From Gemmatimonadota bacterium (GTDB lineage: Bacteria; Gemmatimonadota; Gemmatimonadetes; Longimicrobiales; Gaopeijiaceae), in the NCBI GenBank assembly GCA_003559555.1, contig PWLA01000137.1, positions 1-38,604 on the forward strand: 38,604 nucleotides of DNA, written 5' to 3'. The number at the start of each line of letters is the position of its first letter. Position 1 is the first letter of the stretch. The notes under the pieces were generated by a model. It made no database searches. It saw only the letters and a list, made by a program, of their open reading frames with translations, and was not told the DNA's origin. The position numbers and the translations under genes are program-made. This document shows positions 8,985-16,151 of the stretch, one piece after another.

Positions 8985-10384
8985 GCGCCCCCCCCCTCCA
9001 GTCGTCCTCGCTCACTTCCCACCGGCACCGCTCGCCCCTCCGAATCCTGGGCCGACCCGTCCCGCAACGAGAGGAGCGACTCCCCCAGTTCGCGAACCCC
9101 TTCCCGCAGGTCAAAGCCCGAGGGTTTCTGATAGACCCGCAATCCGAACTCCGGCACAGTGGCCAGGACGTGATCGAAGATGTCGGCCTGGATCCCCTCG
9201 TAGACCGGCCACTGGGTGTCGGCGACGAAGGCGTAGATCTGGATGGGCAGCCCCTCCGGCTCGGGCTCGAGCTGCCGAACCATCATGGTCATCCCCTCGT
9301 GGAGCCCCGGGTGGTTCCGAAGGTAGGCCGAGAGGTAGGCCCGGAGGGTGCCCAGGTTGGTGAGTCGTCGCTGATGCGGCACCCGGATCTCGCCCTCTGC
9401 CCGGTGCTCCCGATTGTGGGCTTCCACCTCCTCTCTCTTCCGCCGGATGTAGTCCCGGAGCAACTCCCACGCTCCGAACCGCTCCACCTCGTCCACGGTC
9501 AGAAATCTGACCGTGGTCAGATCTATGTGGAACGACCGCATGATACGACGCCCTCCCGACTCCTGCATCCCCCGCCAGTTCCGGAAGGAGTGCTCCAGGA
9601 ACTTGTGGGTGGGGATCACCGTGAGGGTCCGGTCCCAGTTCTGCACCGTCACCGAGTTGAGGGCGATGTCGACCACGTCCCCGTCGGCGTCGAACTGGGG
9701 CATGTCGATCCAGTCGCCCACCCGAATCAGGTCGTTGGTGGTGATCTGGATTCCCGCCACCAGCGAGAGGAGCGTGTCCCGGAAGACCAGGAGGATGACC
9801 GCCGTCATGGCCCCCAGACCGCTCAGGAATATGACGGGCGAGCGGTCCATCACGATACTCACCACCAGGATCAGTCCGGCCAGGTGGATCACCACATTGG
9901 CCACCTGCAAGAAGCCCTTGATGGGCCGTTCCCGGGCCCGGGGCAACCCCTGGTAGATGAGGTTGATCCCGTTCAGAAGGGCGTCGCCCCCCCGGACCAT
10001 GACCACCACCATGCTGGCCAGGAGCACTCGCCTCAGAACGGTTTCCCAGTCGGCAGGAAGGCCCGGCACCAGTACGATGCCGGTGTACCACACCAGGATG
10101 GGCACACCCCAGGCCAGCCGCTGCGGAAGTCGGGCTTCGAAGAAGGCCTGGTCCCAGTCCACCGGGCTGTGCTCAGCCACGTAGTGGAGGAAGCGGAGGA
10201 CGTAGTGGCGGAAGATCCGGTGAAGGATCTCTCCCACCGCCAGCACCGTCAGGGCGATGACCACCCCGGCCAGGATGGGATTGTCGGTAATCCATCCCTC
10301 CAGGGGTGTCAGGAGGGGGTGGATCTCCAGGGCGGTGTCCTGAGGCACGGCGGAATCAACGGAGCTGGACGGTGGCAGGTGCAT
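8981..10384 (-). CDS. Mechanosensitive channel, YbdG-like MscS subfamily
   Basis: The 467-residue protein has about five membrane segments between residues 35 and 215. A YbdG-type signature follows: VGDWIDMPQFDADGDVVDI, NSVTVQNWDRT, the IPTHKFLEHSFRNWRG stretch and MQESGGRRI. In Escherichia coli YbdG is a low-activity channel linked to mild osmotic shifts. The C-terminal cage ends in an extra tail (about 430-467) rich in Arg and Gly, of unclear use. The ATG at 10384 has no Shine-Dalgarno sequence. The first hydrophobic segment starts near residue 38, so a somewhat later start is possible. The stop overlaps the ggt start by 4 bp. There are 118 bp between this gene and the end of the egt cluster upstream, so it may have its own promoter there, but I cannot identify one. 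Confidence 0.9.
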   Translation of the reverse strand: MHLPPSSSVDSAVPQDTALEIHPLLTPLEGWITDNPILAGVVIALTVLAVGEILHRIFRHYVLRFLHYVAEHSPVDWDQAFFEARLPQRLAWGVPILVWYTGIVLVPGLPADWETVLRRVLLASMVVVMVRGGDALLNGINLIYQGLPRARERPIKGFLQVANVVIHLAGLILVVSIVMDRSPVIFLSGLGAMTAVILLVFRDTLLSLVAGIQITTNDLIRVGDWIDMPQFDADGDVVDIALNSVTVQNWDRTLTVIPTHKFLEHSFRNWRGMQESGGRRIMRSFHIDLTTVRFLTVDEVERFGAWELLRDYIRRKREEVEAHNREHRAEGEIRVPHQRRLTNLGTLRAYLSAYLRNHPGLHEGMTMMVRQLEPEPEGLPIQIYAFVADTQWPVYEGIQADIFDHVLATVPEFGLRVYQKPSGFDLREGVRELGESLLSLRDGSAQDSEGRAVPVGSERGRLEGGGA

Positions 10385-10502
10385 GCAGGTGTCGGACGGA
10401 ATTGGATTGGGCCCGACCCGGAACCCTCCGGGCGGGACGACGGTCAGGGTCGCGCTCCGAGCAACCTACGTCGCCGTCCCACCGATGAAAACACCCCGCT
10501 GC

Positions 10503-11519
10503 CTATCCGCTTTGCAGGATCTCCGCCACCAGCCCGTCCACCTCGTGCTCCGACACCCGGGCCAGGCGGTCCAGCGTCCAGCCATCCATGAGGAGCAGCC
10601 CCGAGATCCGCCAGGCGGCATAGTCGAACTCTCCGGTCAGACCGGTGGTTCCGCCGCCGGCCAGGAAGGGTTCCAGAGCCTCGCCGTCCCGCTCGCCCAG
10701 TCGCTGACGCACACCATCCAGAATGGCGCCGTCCCTTCGCTCGGCGGTCAGGAGCCAGTCCCGGGGACGGAGAAGGTACTCCTGCGCCGGCCGGCCAGGG
10801 ACCAGCTCCTCGTGCACGCGGAGTGCCAGCCCCCGGAGAAAGAGGTGCTGAGCCAACGACAGGTTTCCCTCGGCCGGCCGCCCCGACAGGCGGGCGTGGA
10901 TGGCCCGGGTGTAGAGGTCGATGAGGACCGGCCGCAGCGAGCCCGGCAGCGCTTCCACCGGAAGGAGCAGGGTGTACTGGCCATTCCAGAGGCGGAAGGC
11001 GGGCTCCTCCCGGAAGGTGCCCACGTACTTGATGAGGTGCACCTCCAGCGGGACATCGAGTCTGAGTTCCTGGGCCACCTGGCGCAGCACCCCTTCCGGC
11101 TCCGGCGAGAGCCCCCGATCCGCCTGGCGGATCGCCTCGAGCCGCTGGTCGTACCGGTCCCAGGCGGCCTCCAGTCCCTCCGGCTGCCAGGGCTCTCCGG
11201 GACGACGGGCCAGGTCCGGGGCCGCCTCACCCAGGTGCTCGTCCCAGAGCGCCCGCCGTATCCGCTCCAGCTCCTCCGGCTCGGGCTCCCGGTCGGCTTC
11301 CAGAGCCTCCTCCAGGATCTCCCGTTCCGCACTCCGCGCCGCCTCGTGGAAGTCGAGGAAGCGGGGCACGAAGCTGGTCACCCGAAGGATCGGTTGCCGA
11401 TCCGTCGGATCACCTGCGACCTCACCGGGATGAGCCCCCTCCGGCATCTCTCCCGATGGAGAGATCGCCAGGAGACCCGGCACGAGGACGCAGATCCCCA
11501 CCAATCTGCCCGTCATCAT
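10503..11519 (-). CDS. Secreted protein coupled to egtD; possible inactive metallopeptidase
   Basis: The 338-residue protein begins with an export signal (residues 1-20, VGICVLVPGLLA). The mature part has an acidic helical region (60-150) and a C-terminal half reminiscent of gluzincin-like DUF2268-type proteins: an LFLRGLALRVHEELVPG segment sits where those proteins carry an EGLA zinc-ligand motif. In this copy the Glu is Arg, and the place expected for HExxH reads LYTRAIH. So if it is a peptidase relative it should lack zinc chemistry. This comparison is from memory of motif patterns and is tentative. The ATG at 11519 overlaps the egtD stop by 4 bp, giving an egtB-egtD-this-gene order with tight coupling. 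No function can be assigned. Confidence 0.6.
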   Translation of the reverse strand: MMTGRLVGICVLVPGLLAISPSGEMPEGAHPGEVAGDPTDRQPILRVTSFVPRFLDFHEAARSAEREILEEALEADREPEPEELERIRRALWDEHLGEAAPDLARRPGEPWQPEGLEAAWDRYDQRLEAIRQADRGLSPEPEGVLRQVAQELRLDVPLEVHLIKYVGTFREEPAFRLWNGQYTLLLPVEALPGSLRPVLIDLYTRAIHARLSGRPAEGNLSLAQHLFLRGLALRVHEELVPGRPAQEYLLRPRDWLLTAERRDGAILDGVRQRLGERDGEALEPFLAGGGTTGLTGEFDYAAWRISGLLLMDGWTLDRLARVSEHEVDGLVAEILQSG

Positions 11520-12520
11520 TCTGCCGCCTGAAGGAGGTGCACACTGAATCGCTCGTCATCGTCGGTCCAGAACTCCACCGGGCGGTATCCGGCCCGGCCC
11601 GTCAGTTCGTGAAAGGAGTCGATCTCGTACTTGTACGAGTGCTCGGTAACCACCACCTCTCCCTCTCCGATCCGCACGCTCTCGCCGCCCTCCACGTCGG
11701 AGGCACCCAGCCACACCGTCTGATCCCGGAGGCTCACCAGGTGCATCTCGATCCGGGACTGCTCCTGGTTCCAGACCGCCCGGTGCCGGAAGGCCCCGGG
11801 GTCGAAGTCGGCGTTCAGGAGGCGGTTCAGGTGACGGAGGATGTTCAGGTTGAACTCGGCGGTCACCCCCAGCGAGTCGTTGTAGGCACGCTCCAGAGTT
11901 CGACGGTCCTTGACCAGGTCCGCTCCGATGAGAAGATATTCGCCGGAGCCGGTCTGATCCGCAATCTTCCCCAGGAACTCCACCGCCTCCGAGGGCTCCA
12001 GGTTCCCCACCGTGGAACCGGGAAAGAAGGCCAGGGTGGCGCCGGCCTCGGCCGACGGCCAGGGAAGCGCCTCCAACTGGGTGTAGTCGGCAGCCACCGG
12101 AAGGACCTCCAGCTCCGGAAACCGCTCCCGGACCCGCCGGGCGAAGGCCAGGAGCTGCTGCCGGGCCACATCCACCGGCACGTACGCCGAAGGAGACTCC
12201 AGCTCACCCAGGACGAGCCAGGTCTTCTGGCCGCTCCCGCTCCCGTACTCCACCATCCGGACCCGGGGGCCCACCAGCTCGGCCACCCGTTCGGACCGGC
12301 GACCCAGGATCTCCACCTCGGCGTCGGTCAGGTAGTACTCGTCCAGGCGGGTGATCTCCTCGAAGAGTTGCGCGCCCCGGGCGTCGTAGAAGAACCGGGA
12401 GGGGAGCCGGCGGGGCGAGGCTCGCAACCCCTCGGCGATCTCCGCCCGGATCCGCTCGGGCCTCGGCGGCTCCAGAACCGCCTTCCCCACTGCCTTGTCC
12501 GGTCGCTGGTCGGACGCCAT
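11516..12520 (-). CDS. egtD: L-histidine N-alpha-methyltransferase (ergothioneine synthesis)
   Basis: EgtD methylates histidine three times with S-adenosylmethionine to give hercynine, the first step of ergothioneine synthesis in the cytosol. The 334 residues fit the family. The N-terminal part has the typical RFFYDARGAQLFEEIT block with DEYYLTDAE. The SAM site reads EYGSGSGQKT (about 90-99) and is followed by the YVPVDVA strand. LAFFPGSTVGN and LIGADLVKD are further conserved blocks, and the C-terminus ends with a FSVHLLQAAE strand. One base separates the egtB stop from this ATG, and the downstream secreted-protein gene overlaps by 4 bp. That is an operon by spacing. No egtA, egtC or egtE is visible in the window. 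Confidence 0.95.
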   Translation of the reverse strand: MASDQRPDKAVGKAVLEPPRPERIRAEIAEGLRASPRRLPSRFFYDARGAQLFEEITRLDEYYLTDAEVEILGRRSERVAELVGPRVRMVEYGSGSGQKTWLVLGELESPSAYVPVDVARQQLLAFARRVRERFPELEVLPVAADYTQLEALPWPSAEAGATLAFFPGSTVGNLEPSEAVEFLGKIADQTGSGEYLLIGADLVKDRRTLERAYNDSLGVTAEFNLNILRHLNRLLNADFDPGAFRHRAVWNQEQSRIEMHLVSLRDQTVWLGASDVEGGESVRIGEGEVVVTEHSYKYEIDSFHELTGRAGYRPVEFWTDDDERFSVHLLQAAE

Positions 12521-12521
12521 C

Positions 12522-14000
12522 TCAGCTCACGTCCCGGGCCAGGCGCAGTCCAGTGAACTGCCAGCATGCGTCAGGGTGGAAGAAGTTCCGGTAGGTGGGC
12601 CTCAGGTGCGAAGCGGAGGTCGCCACGCTTCCCCCCTTCAGGACGAACTGATTACACATGAACTTCCCATTGTACTCGCCCACCGCGCCCGGGGCCGGCC
12701 GGTAGCCGGGGTAGGGGCTGTACGGGCTCCGGGTCCACTCCCAGACGTCCCCGTACATCTGCTCCAGCCCACCGTCGCCATCCGCCGGCGCCGGATGAAG
12801 TCGCCCACTGTCCGCCAGATTCCCCCGGACGGGCAGGGCCCGGGCCGCCACCTCCCACTCGGCCTCGGTGGGAAGTCGACATCCGGCCCAACGTGCGTAG
12901 GCGTCGGCCTCGAAGTAGCTCAGGTGACAGACGGGCTCCGCCGGGTCCACCGCCTGCATGCCGGAGAGGGTGAAGAGCATCCAGCTCCCGTCCCGCTTCT
13001 CCCAGTAGAAGGGCTCGCTCCACTCCCGCTCCTGGACGGTGGCCCAGCCCTCGCTCAGCCAGAGTTCCGGCCGTCGATAGCCGTCGTCCTCCATGAAGGC
13101 CAGAAACTCGCCGCACGTGACCAGCCGATGGGCCAGGGCGAAGGGCTCCAGGTACTGCCGATGCCGGGGCTCCTCGTTGTCGTAGGCGAAGCCCTCTCCG
13201 TCGTGACCGATCCACTCCAGGCCTCCCTCGAACTCCACCCAGCGGAGCCGGTCGGGGGCCGCCGATTGTCCCGAGATCCCAGCCTCATGCCCCGGAGCGA
13301 TTCGCCGGAAGACGGGCCGGAGCGGATTCACCGAGAAGACGTGCTTGATGTCGGTGAGGAGGAGCTCCTGGTGCTGCTGCTCGTGGTTGAGACCCAGCTC
13401 CACCAGGTACCGGAACTCCGGGTCCGACGTGCGGGTGGCTCCGGTCCCATTTCCTCGCCTCCCTTTGGCGGGAGGTTCTTCCCACTCCACCAGGAGACGT
13501 TCCATGGCCTCATCCACGTGGCGCCGGTACTCCAGCACCCTGGCCACCCCCGGGCGGGAGATGTAGCCGCGCTGGGCCCGACAGTGGCGCTCGCCGGCCT
13601 GTACGTAGTACGAGTTGAAAAGGAAGGCGTAGCGCGGATCAAGGGGCTCGTAGCCCTCCAACATGGGCTCCAGGAGGAAGGTCTCCCAGAACCAGCTGGT
13701 GTGGGCCAGGTGCCACTTGGTGGGACTGACCGCCTCCATGGACTGCACCACCTGGTCCTCCGGCTCCAACCCCTCGGTCAAACTCTCGGTGAAGCGGCGC
13801 ACCCGGCGATAGCGCTCCAGAAGCGTGCCCGGGCCACCGGTGTCGCCGGTGTCGCCGGTGCCCTCCTGGTCGACACCCTGGTCGTAACCCTGGTCGAAAC
13901 CCTGGGAGGAAGGCGGGGTGGGAACCGGCTCTGCCGCGCCTTCCGGCTTCCTTTCCTGCGCGACGGGTTCGGGGCGGGGAGAGAGGCGTCCTGGATTCAT
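12522..14000 (-). CDS. egtB: Hercynine oxygenase / sulfoxide synthase
   Basis: EgtB is a non-haem iron enzyme that joins hercynine to a cysteine-type thiol using oxygen. The 492 residues hold a DinB-like N-terminal domain with the iron histidines in WHLAHTSWF and NHEQQH. A formylglycine-enzyme-like C-terminal domain has RWAGCRLPTEAEWE, GDVWEWTRSPY and LKGGSVAT. EgtBs accept either gamma-glutamylcysteine or cysteine. Since egtA and egtC are absent here, cysteine use is plausible but not provable by eye. The first 55 or so residues are an unconserved, Pro/Glu/Asp-rich extension containing DNA-level tandem repeats. The ATG at 14000 is preceded by AGGTG. It is the first gene of the egt cluster and is divergent from the csp leader promoter. 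Confidence 0.94.
   Translation of the reverse strand: MNPGRLSPRPEPVAQERKPEGAAEPVPTPPSSQGFDQGYDQGVDQEGTGDTGDTGGPGTLLERYRRVRRFTESLTEGLEPEDQVVQSMEAVSPTKWHLAHTSWFWETFLLEPMLEGYEPLDPRYAFLFNSYYVQAGERHCRAQRGYISRPGVARVLEYRRHVDEAMERLLVEWEEPPAKGRRGNGTGATRTSDPEFRYLVELGLNHEQQHQELLLTDIKHVFSVNPLRPVFRRIAPGHEAGISGQSAAPDRLRWVEFEGGLEWIGHDGEGFAYDNEEPRHRQYLEPFALAHRLVTCGEFLAFMEDDGYRRPELWLSEGWATVQEREWSEPFYWEKRDGSWMLFTLSGMQAVDPAEPVCHLSYFEADAYARWAGCRLPTEAEWEVAARALPVRGNLADSGRLHPAPADGDGGLEQMYGDVWEWTRSPYSPYPGYRPAPGAVGEYNGKFMCNQFVLKGGSVATSASHLRPTYRNFFHPDACWQFTGLRLARDVS
13841..13900. repeat. Short in-frame tandem repeats in the egtB N-terminal extension
   Basis: Two copies of the 9-mer TGTCGCCGG (13841-13858) and three near-identical 12-mers of the form CCTGGTCGNNAC (13865-13900) lie in the egtB reading frame. 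They code for D-T-G and D-Q-G-(aromatic/Val) repeats. Unit lengths divisible by three keep the frame open, so copy number could vary between strains without harming the catalytic domains. Confidence 0.8.
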
Positions 14001-14102
14001 GGCACCTGTAAGGAGCTGGGCGTTCGCGGGAAGGTCGTACTATCGAAAACCCCTGAGCCCCGGCCGAAGATCCCCCGGCGGCCCAGGGCACCGCAATGGC
14101 TC

Positions 14103-14131
14103 TTGACGCCCTTGCAGTCCCAAGTTATACT
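14103..14131 (+). promoter_or_regulatory. Strong sigma-70 promoter of the csp leader
   Basis: TTGACG (14103-14108) and TATACT (14126-14131) are separated by exactly 17 nt and each matches consensus at five of six positions. Transcription should start near A14138. It is the best promoter in the window and points at the leader ORF, terminator and cold-shock gene. Confidence 0.8.
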
Positions 14132-14153
14132 GGCCTCAAGGTGGAGCATATAC

Positions 14154-14174
14154 ATGAGGATAGAAACCTGGTGA
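14154..14174 (+). CDS. Six-codon leader ORF (MRIETW) upstream of csp
   Basis: An ATG at 14154 follows GGTGGAG (14140-14146) with an ideal 7-nt spacer. The frame is M-R-I-E-T-W then TGA. It starts about 16 nt after the predicted transcription start and stops 9 nt before the terminator stem. Position, ribosome site and length fit a leader ORF whose translation influences the terminator, rather than a gene with a useful product. The single Trp codon lies immediately before the stop. Whether it acts as a sensor codon is unknown. The sequence ACCTGG within the last codons (14166-14171) recurs in the 5' terminator arm (14185-14190). Confidence 0.55.
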   Translation: MRIETW

Positions 14175-14183
14175 CAGAGAGGA

Positions 14184-14218
14184 GACCTGGGGTTCAGACT
14201 GAGCCCGGGTCCTTTTTT
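14184..14218 (+). terminator. Intrinsic terminator / attenuator before csp
   Basis: The stem GACCTGGG (14184-14191) pairs with CCCGGGTC (14204-14211), with one T-G wobble, and is followed by six Ts (14213-14218). It lies between a strong promoter and the csp ATG at 14352, with no second clear promoter in the 133 bp that follow. It should therefore set how many transcripts reach csp, or else release an RNA of about 81 nt. The rest of this gene-free stretch (14219-14351) shows only the csp ribosome site GGAG at 14340-14343. Confidence 0.75.
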
Positions 14219-14351
14219 GTATCACCGCTTCGGTTCCGGTCTCCATCTCCGCAAAGCGTGGGGGCGGACAATCCCACGACCCATCAAAGGTGATCGATCG
14301 GTACGGCACGACCGCACCCCGATTTCACCAACAGCACACGGAGTACGGTTC

Positions 14352-14561
14352 ATGCGTACCGTCGGAACAGTCAAGTGGTTCAACGACTCGAAGGGCTTTG
14401 GCTTCATCAGCCCCGAGGATGGCTCGAAGGATTGCTTCGTCCATCACACTGGTATTCAGGGTGAGGGCTTCAAGAGCCTGAACGAGGGCGACAAGGTGGA
14501 GTTCGACCGGGTCGAGGGTCAGAAGGGACCCGCAGCGGAGAACGTGACGGTCATCAGCTGA
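14352..14561 (+). CDS. csp: Cold-shock domain protein (CspA family)
   Basis: A single cold-shock domain of 69 residues binds single-stranded RNA and DNA and melts weak hairpins. RNP1 (KGFGFI, residues 13-18) and RNP2 (CFVHHT) are intact, and the [14 protein letters not shown] start is standard. The ATG at 14352 is preceded by GGAG with an 8-nt spacer; the longer open frame upstream crosses the terminator and is not used. The mRNA leader from the promoter at 14103 would be about 214 nt long, which is typical of cold-inducible csp mRNAs, but it contains a full intrinsic terminator. Cold-shock proteins can act as antiterminators, so autoregulation through that hairpin is a reasonable inference. 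Confidence 0.97.
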   Translation: MRTVGTVKWFNDSKGFGFISPEDGSKDCFVHHTGIQGEGFKSLNEGDKVEFDRVEGQKGPAAENVTVIS

Positions 14562-14584
14562 CCTCAACGAACCGCAAAGGCTCG

Positions 14585-14621
14585 AAGCGGCCCGTCCGGA
14601 TCCAATCCGGGCGGGCCGCTT
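14585..14621. terminator. Long hairpin between csp and the convergent barrel gene
   Basis: Two 17-base arms (14585-14601 and 14605-14621) pair with one wobble around a CCA loop. The element lies just after csp and before the convergent gene ending at 14649, so it can serve as a shared terminator. A T-tract is almost absent on both strands, so termination may be weak or the hairpin may mainly protect 3' ends. Confidence 0.6.
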
Positions 14622-14648
14622 CTGCGTTCAGGGGTCTCATCCGACGGC

Positions 14649-15182
14649 TCAGAACGCCCAACCCACCGACAGCCGAACCAGAGGCAGCGCGCTCTGGGCA
14701 CCCACATCCCTCAGAAAGAAGAGGCGCTTCCCTCCGATTCCCACCGTCAGGGCCAGCCGCTCGTCCGAGCCCATGAGCCACTGGTTCTCGGCCACGAACC
14801 CCACCCCCACCGCCGATCCGCTCCGGGCACTTCGCTCCCCGGCGTCGGGGTCCGAATCCCGGTCCACCCGGGTGAAGCCCACCAGAGCCCCCACCGAGAG
14901 GCCGTCCAGCGACCGGCCCTGGATGTAATAGCGGACCTTTGCGTCCGCGGAGAAATATGTCCGGTCCCGAAAGTCGAAGTACTCCAGTGATGCCCCCCAA
15001 CTCGTGTCGGTCCCCAGCGTCTGCTCATACTCGGCCGACACCAGCCCCAGAACCACCAGGGCCAGAGGGTTGAGCGACGCAATCCGATGATACTGGAGAT
15101 CCGGTCCCGCCTGTGCCGCAAGCGCTCCGGGGACGGAAAAGGAGAGGGCGAGGAGGACGCTGATGATCAGTCGCATCGCCAT
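14649..15182 (-). CDS. Small outer-membrane beta-barrel-like protein
   Basis: The 177-residue protein has an N-terminal export signal (MAMRLIISVLLALSFSVPGALA, cut after about residue 22). The rest consists of alternating polar/hydrophobic strands such as TSWGASLEYFDFRD, FSADAKVRYYIQG and LSVGALVGFTRV. It ends in an aromatic residue (VGWAF), as outer-membrane barrels do. Eight strands fit the length. The start at 15182 overlaps the stop of the upstream CBS-protein gene (TGATG), implying coupled translation; a second ATG two codons later is equally possible. Ligand and role are unknown, and a structural or sensor role in the envelope is only a guess. Confidence 0.75.
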   Translation of the reverse strand: MAMRLIISVLLALSFSVPGALAAQAGPDLQYHRIASLNPLALVVLGLVSAEYEQTLGTDTSWGASLEYFDFRDRTYFSADAKVRYYIQGRSLDGLSVGALVGFTRVDRDSDPDAGERSARSGSAVGVGFVAENQWLMGSDERLALTVGIGGKRLFFLRDVGAQSALPLVRLSVGWAF

Positions 15183-15961
15183 CAACCCACGATCCGGGCG
15201 AAGTCCAGCCCGGTGACGATCCCCTCGGGGCGGCCGTCCCGGGTCACCACCACCCGGCGGGCCTGCATGACCGCCGCCTGCGCCGCCGCCCGGAACACCG
15301 GAGTGTGCTCGTCCAGGACCAGGATGGCCGGGTTCATGACCTCCTCCACCGGCGTGTCCCGGGGGTGCTCTCGGGACTCCAGGGCCTCCACCTGGGTGAA
15401 GATGCCCACCGGCCACTCGTCGTCCACCACCACCAGACCGGTGACCCGGGCCTTTTCCAGCCGCTCGGTGGCCATGGAGACGGGCTCGGTGGCTCGGATC
15501 GTGAACAGCGGTGACGACATGTAGTCCGAGAGCGGGTATCGGACCTGCTTCTCGCGGATCGCGTGCATCAGGTCGCGGGTGGTCACGAGCCCCAGCGTGG
15601 CCCCCTCCTCCTCCACGAAGATCCGATGTACCCGGTGCTCGCGCATGAGGGCAGCCAACTCCGAGAGGGGGGTGTCAGCCGAAACGGTGATGGGATCCGG
15701 GGTCATGAACTGGGAGATGGGCTTTGCCGGAAAGGCCAGGAGTTTGGCCTCGGGCCGGGAGTTGGCCTCCCGGCGGCCCACTTTCAGCACATCGGTACGG
15801 GAGATCACTCCCACCACCTGGTCGTCGTCATCCACCACCGGCAACGCCGACACCCTGAACTGCTGGAGCTGGCGATGGGCATGATCAATGAAGCTGCTCC
15901 CCCTGACGGTCTTCAGGGGGCTGGACATGTATTCCCGGGCGGGAATCTCAAAATTGGCCAT
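15182..15961 (-). CDS. Four-CBS-domain protein
   Basis: The 259 residues are four consecutive CBS motifs, that is, two Bateman modules, with no catalytic domain. Each repeat has the usual start and end: YMSSPLKTV to GVISRTDVL, FMTPDPITV to GLVTTRDLM, YMSSPLFTI to GIFTQVEAL, and VMNPAILVL to GIVTGLDFA. Such proteins bind adenosine nucleotides and regulate a partner. The ATG at 15961 follows AGAGGAG with a 7-nt spacer, so the longer open frame to 16051 is not used. The stop overlaps the start of the barrel-protein gene. Partner unknown. The YMSSPL sequence occurs in repeats 1 and 3, which suggests internal duplication of a two-repeat unit. Confidence 0.9.
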   Translation of the reverse strand: MANFEIPAREYMSSPLKTVRGSSFIDHAHRQLQQFRVSALPVVDDDDQVVGVISRTDVLKVGRREANSRPEAKLLAFPAKPISQFMTPDPITVSADTPLSELAALMREHRVHRIFVEEEGATLGLVTTRDLMHAIREKQVRYPLSDYMSSPLFTIRATEPVSMATERLEKARVTGLVVVDDEWPVGIFTQVEALESREHPRDTPVEEVMNPAILVLDEHTPVFRAAAQAAVMQARRVVVTRDGRPEGIVTGLDFARIVG

Positions 15962-16151
15962 TACGGCACTCCTCTTGAGCTTGGTTCGAAAACGATGCGG
16001 GCCCATGATACGACACCGGCCCGCCAGGGGTCCCTCCGCCCGCCCTGCCATTGCAATCTCCGGGCCGGAGGGAAGCCCCCGAAGGACGCCGGGACGGCCC
16101 CGCCTTACCGGACATTATGTCCCACCCGGAGACGGGACCGCCCTCCATGAC

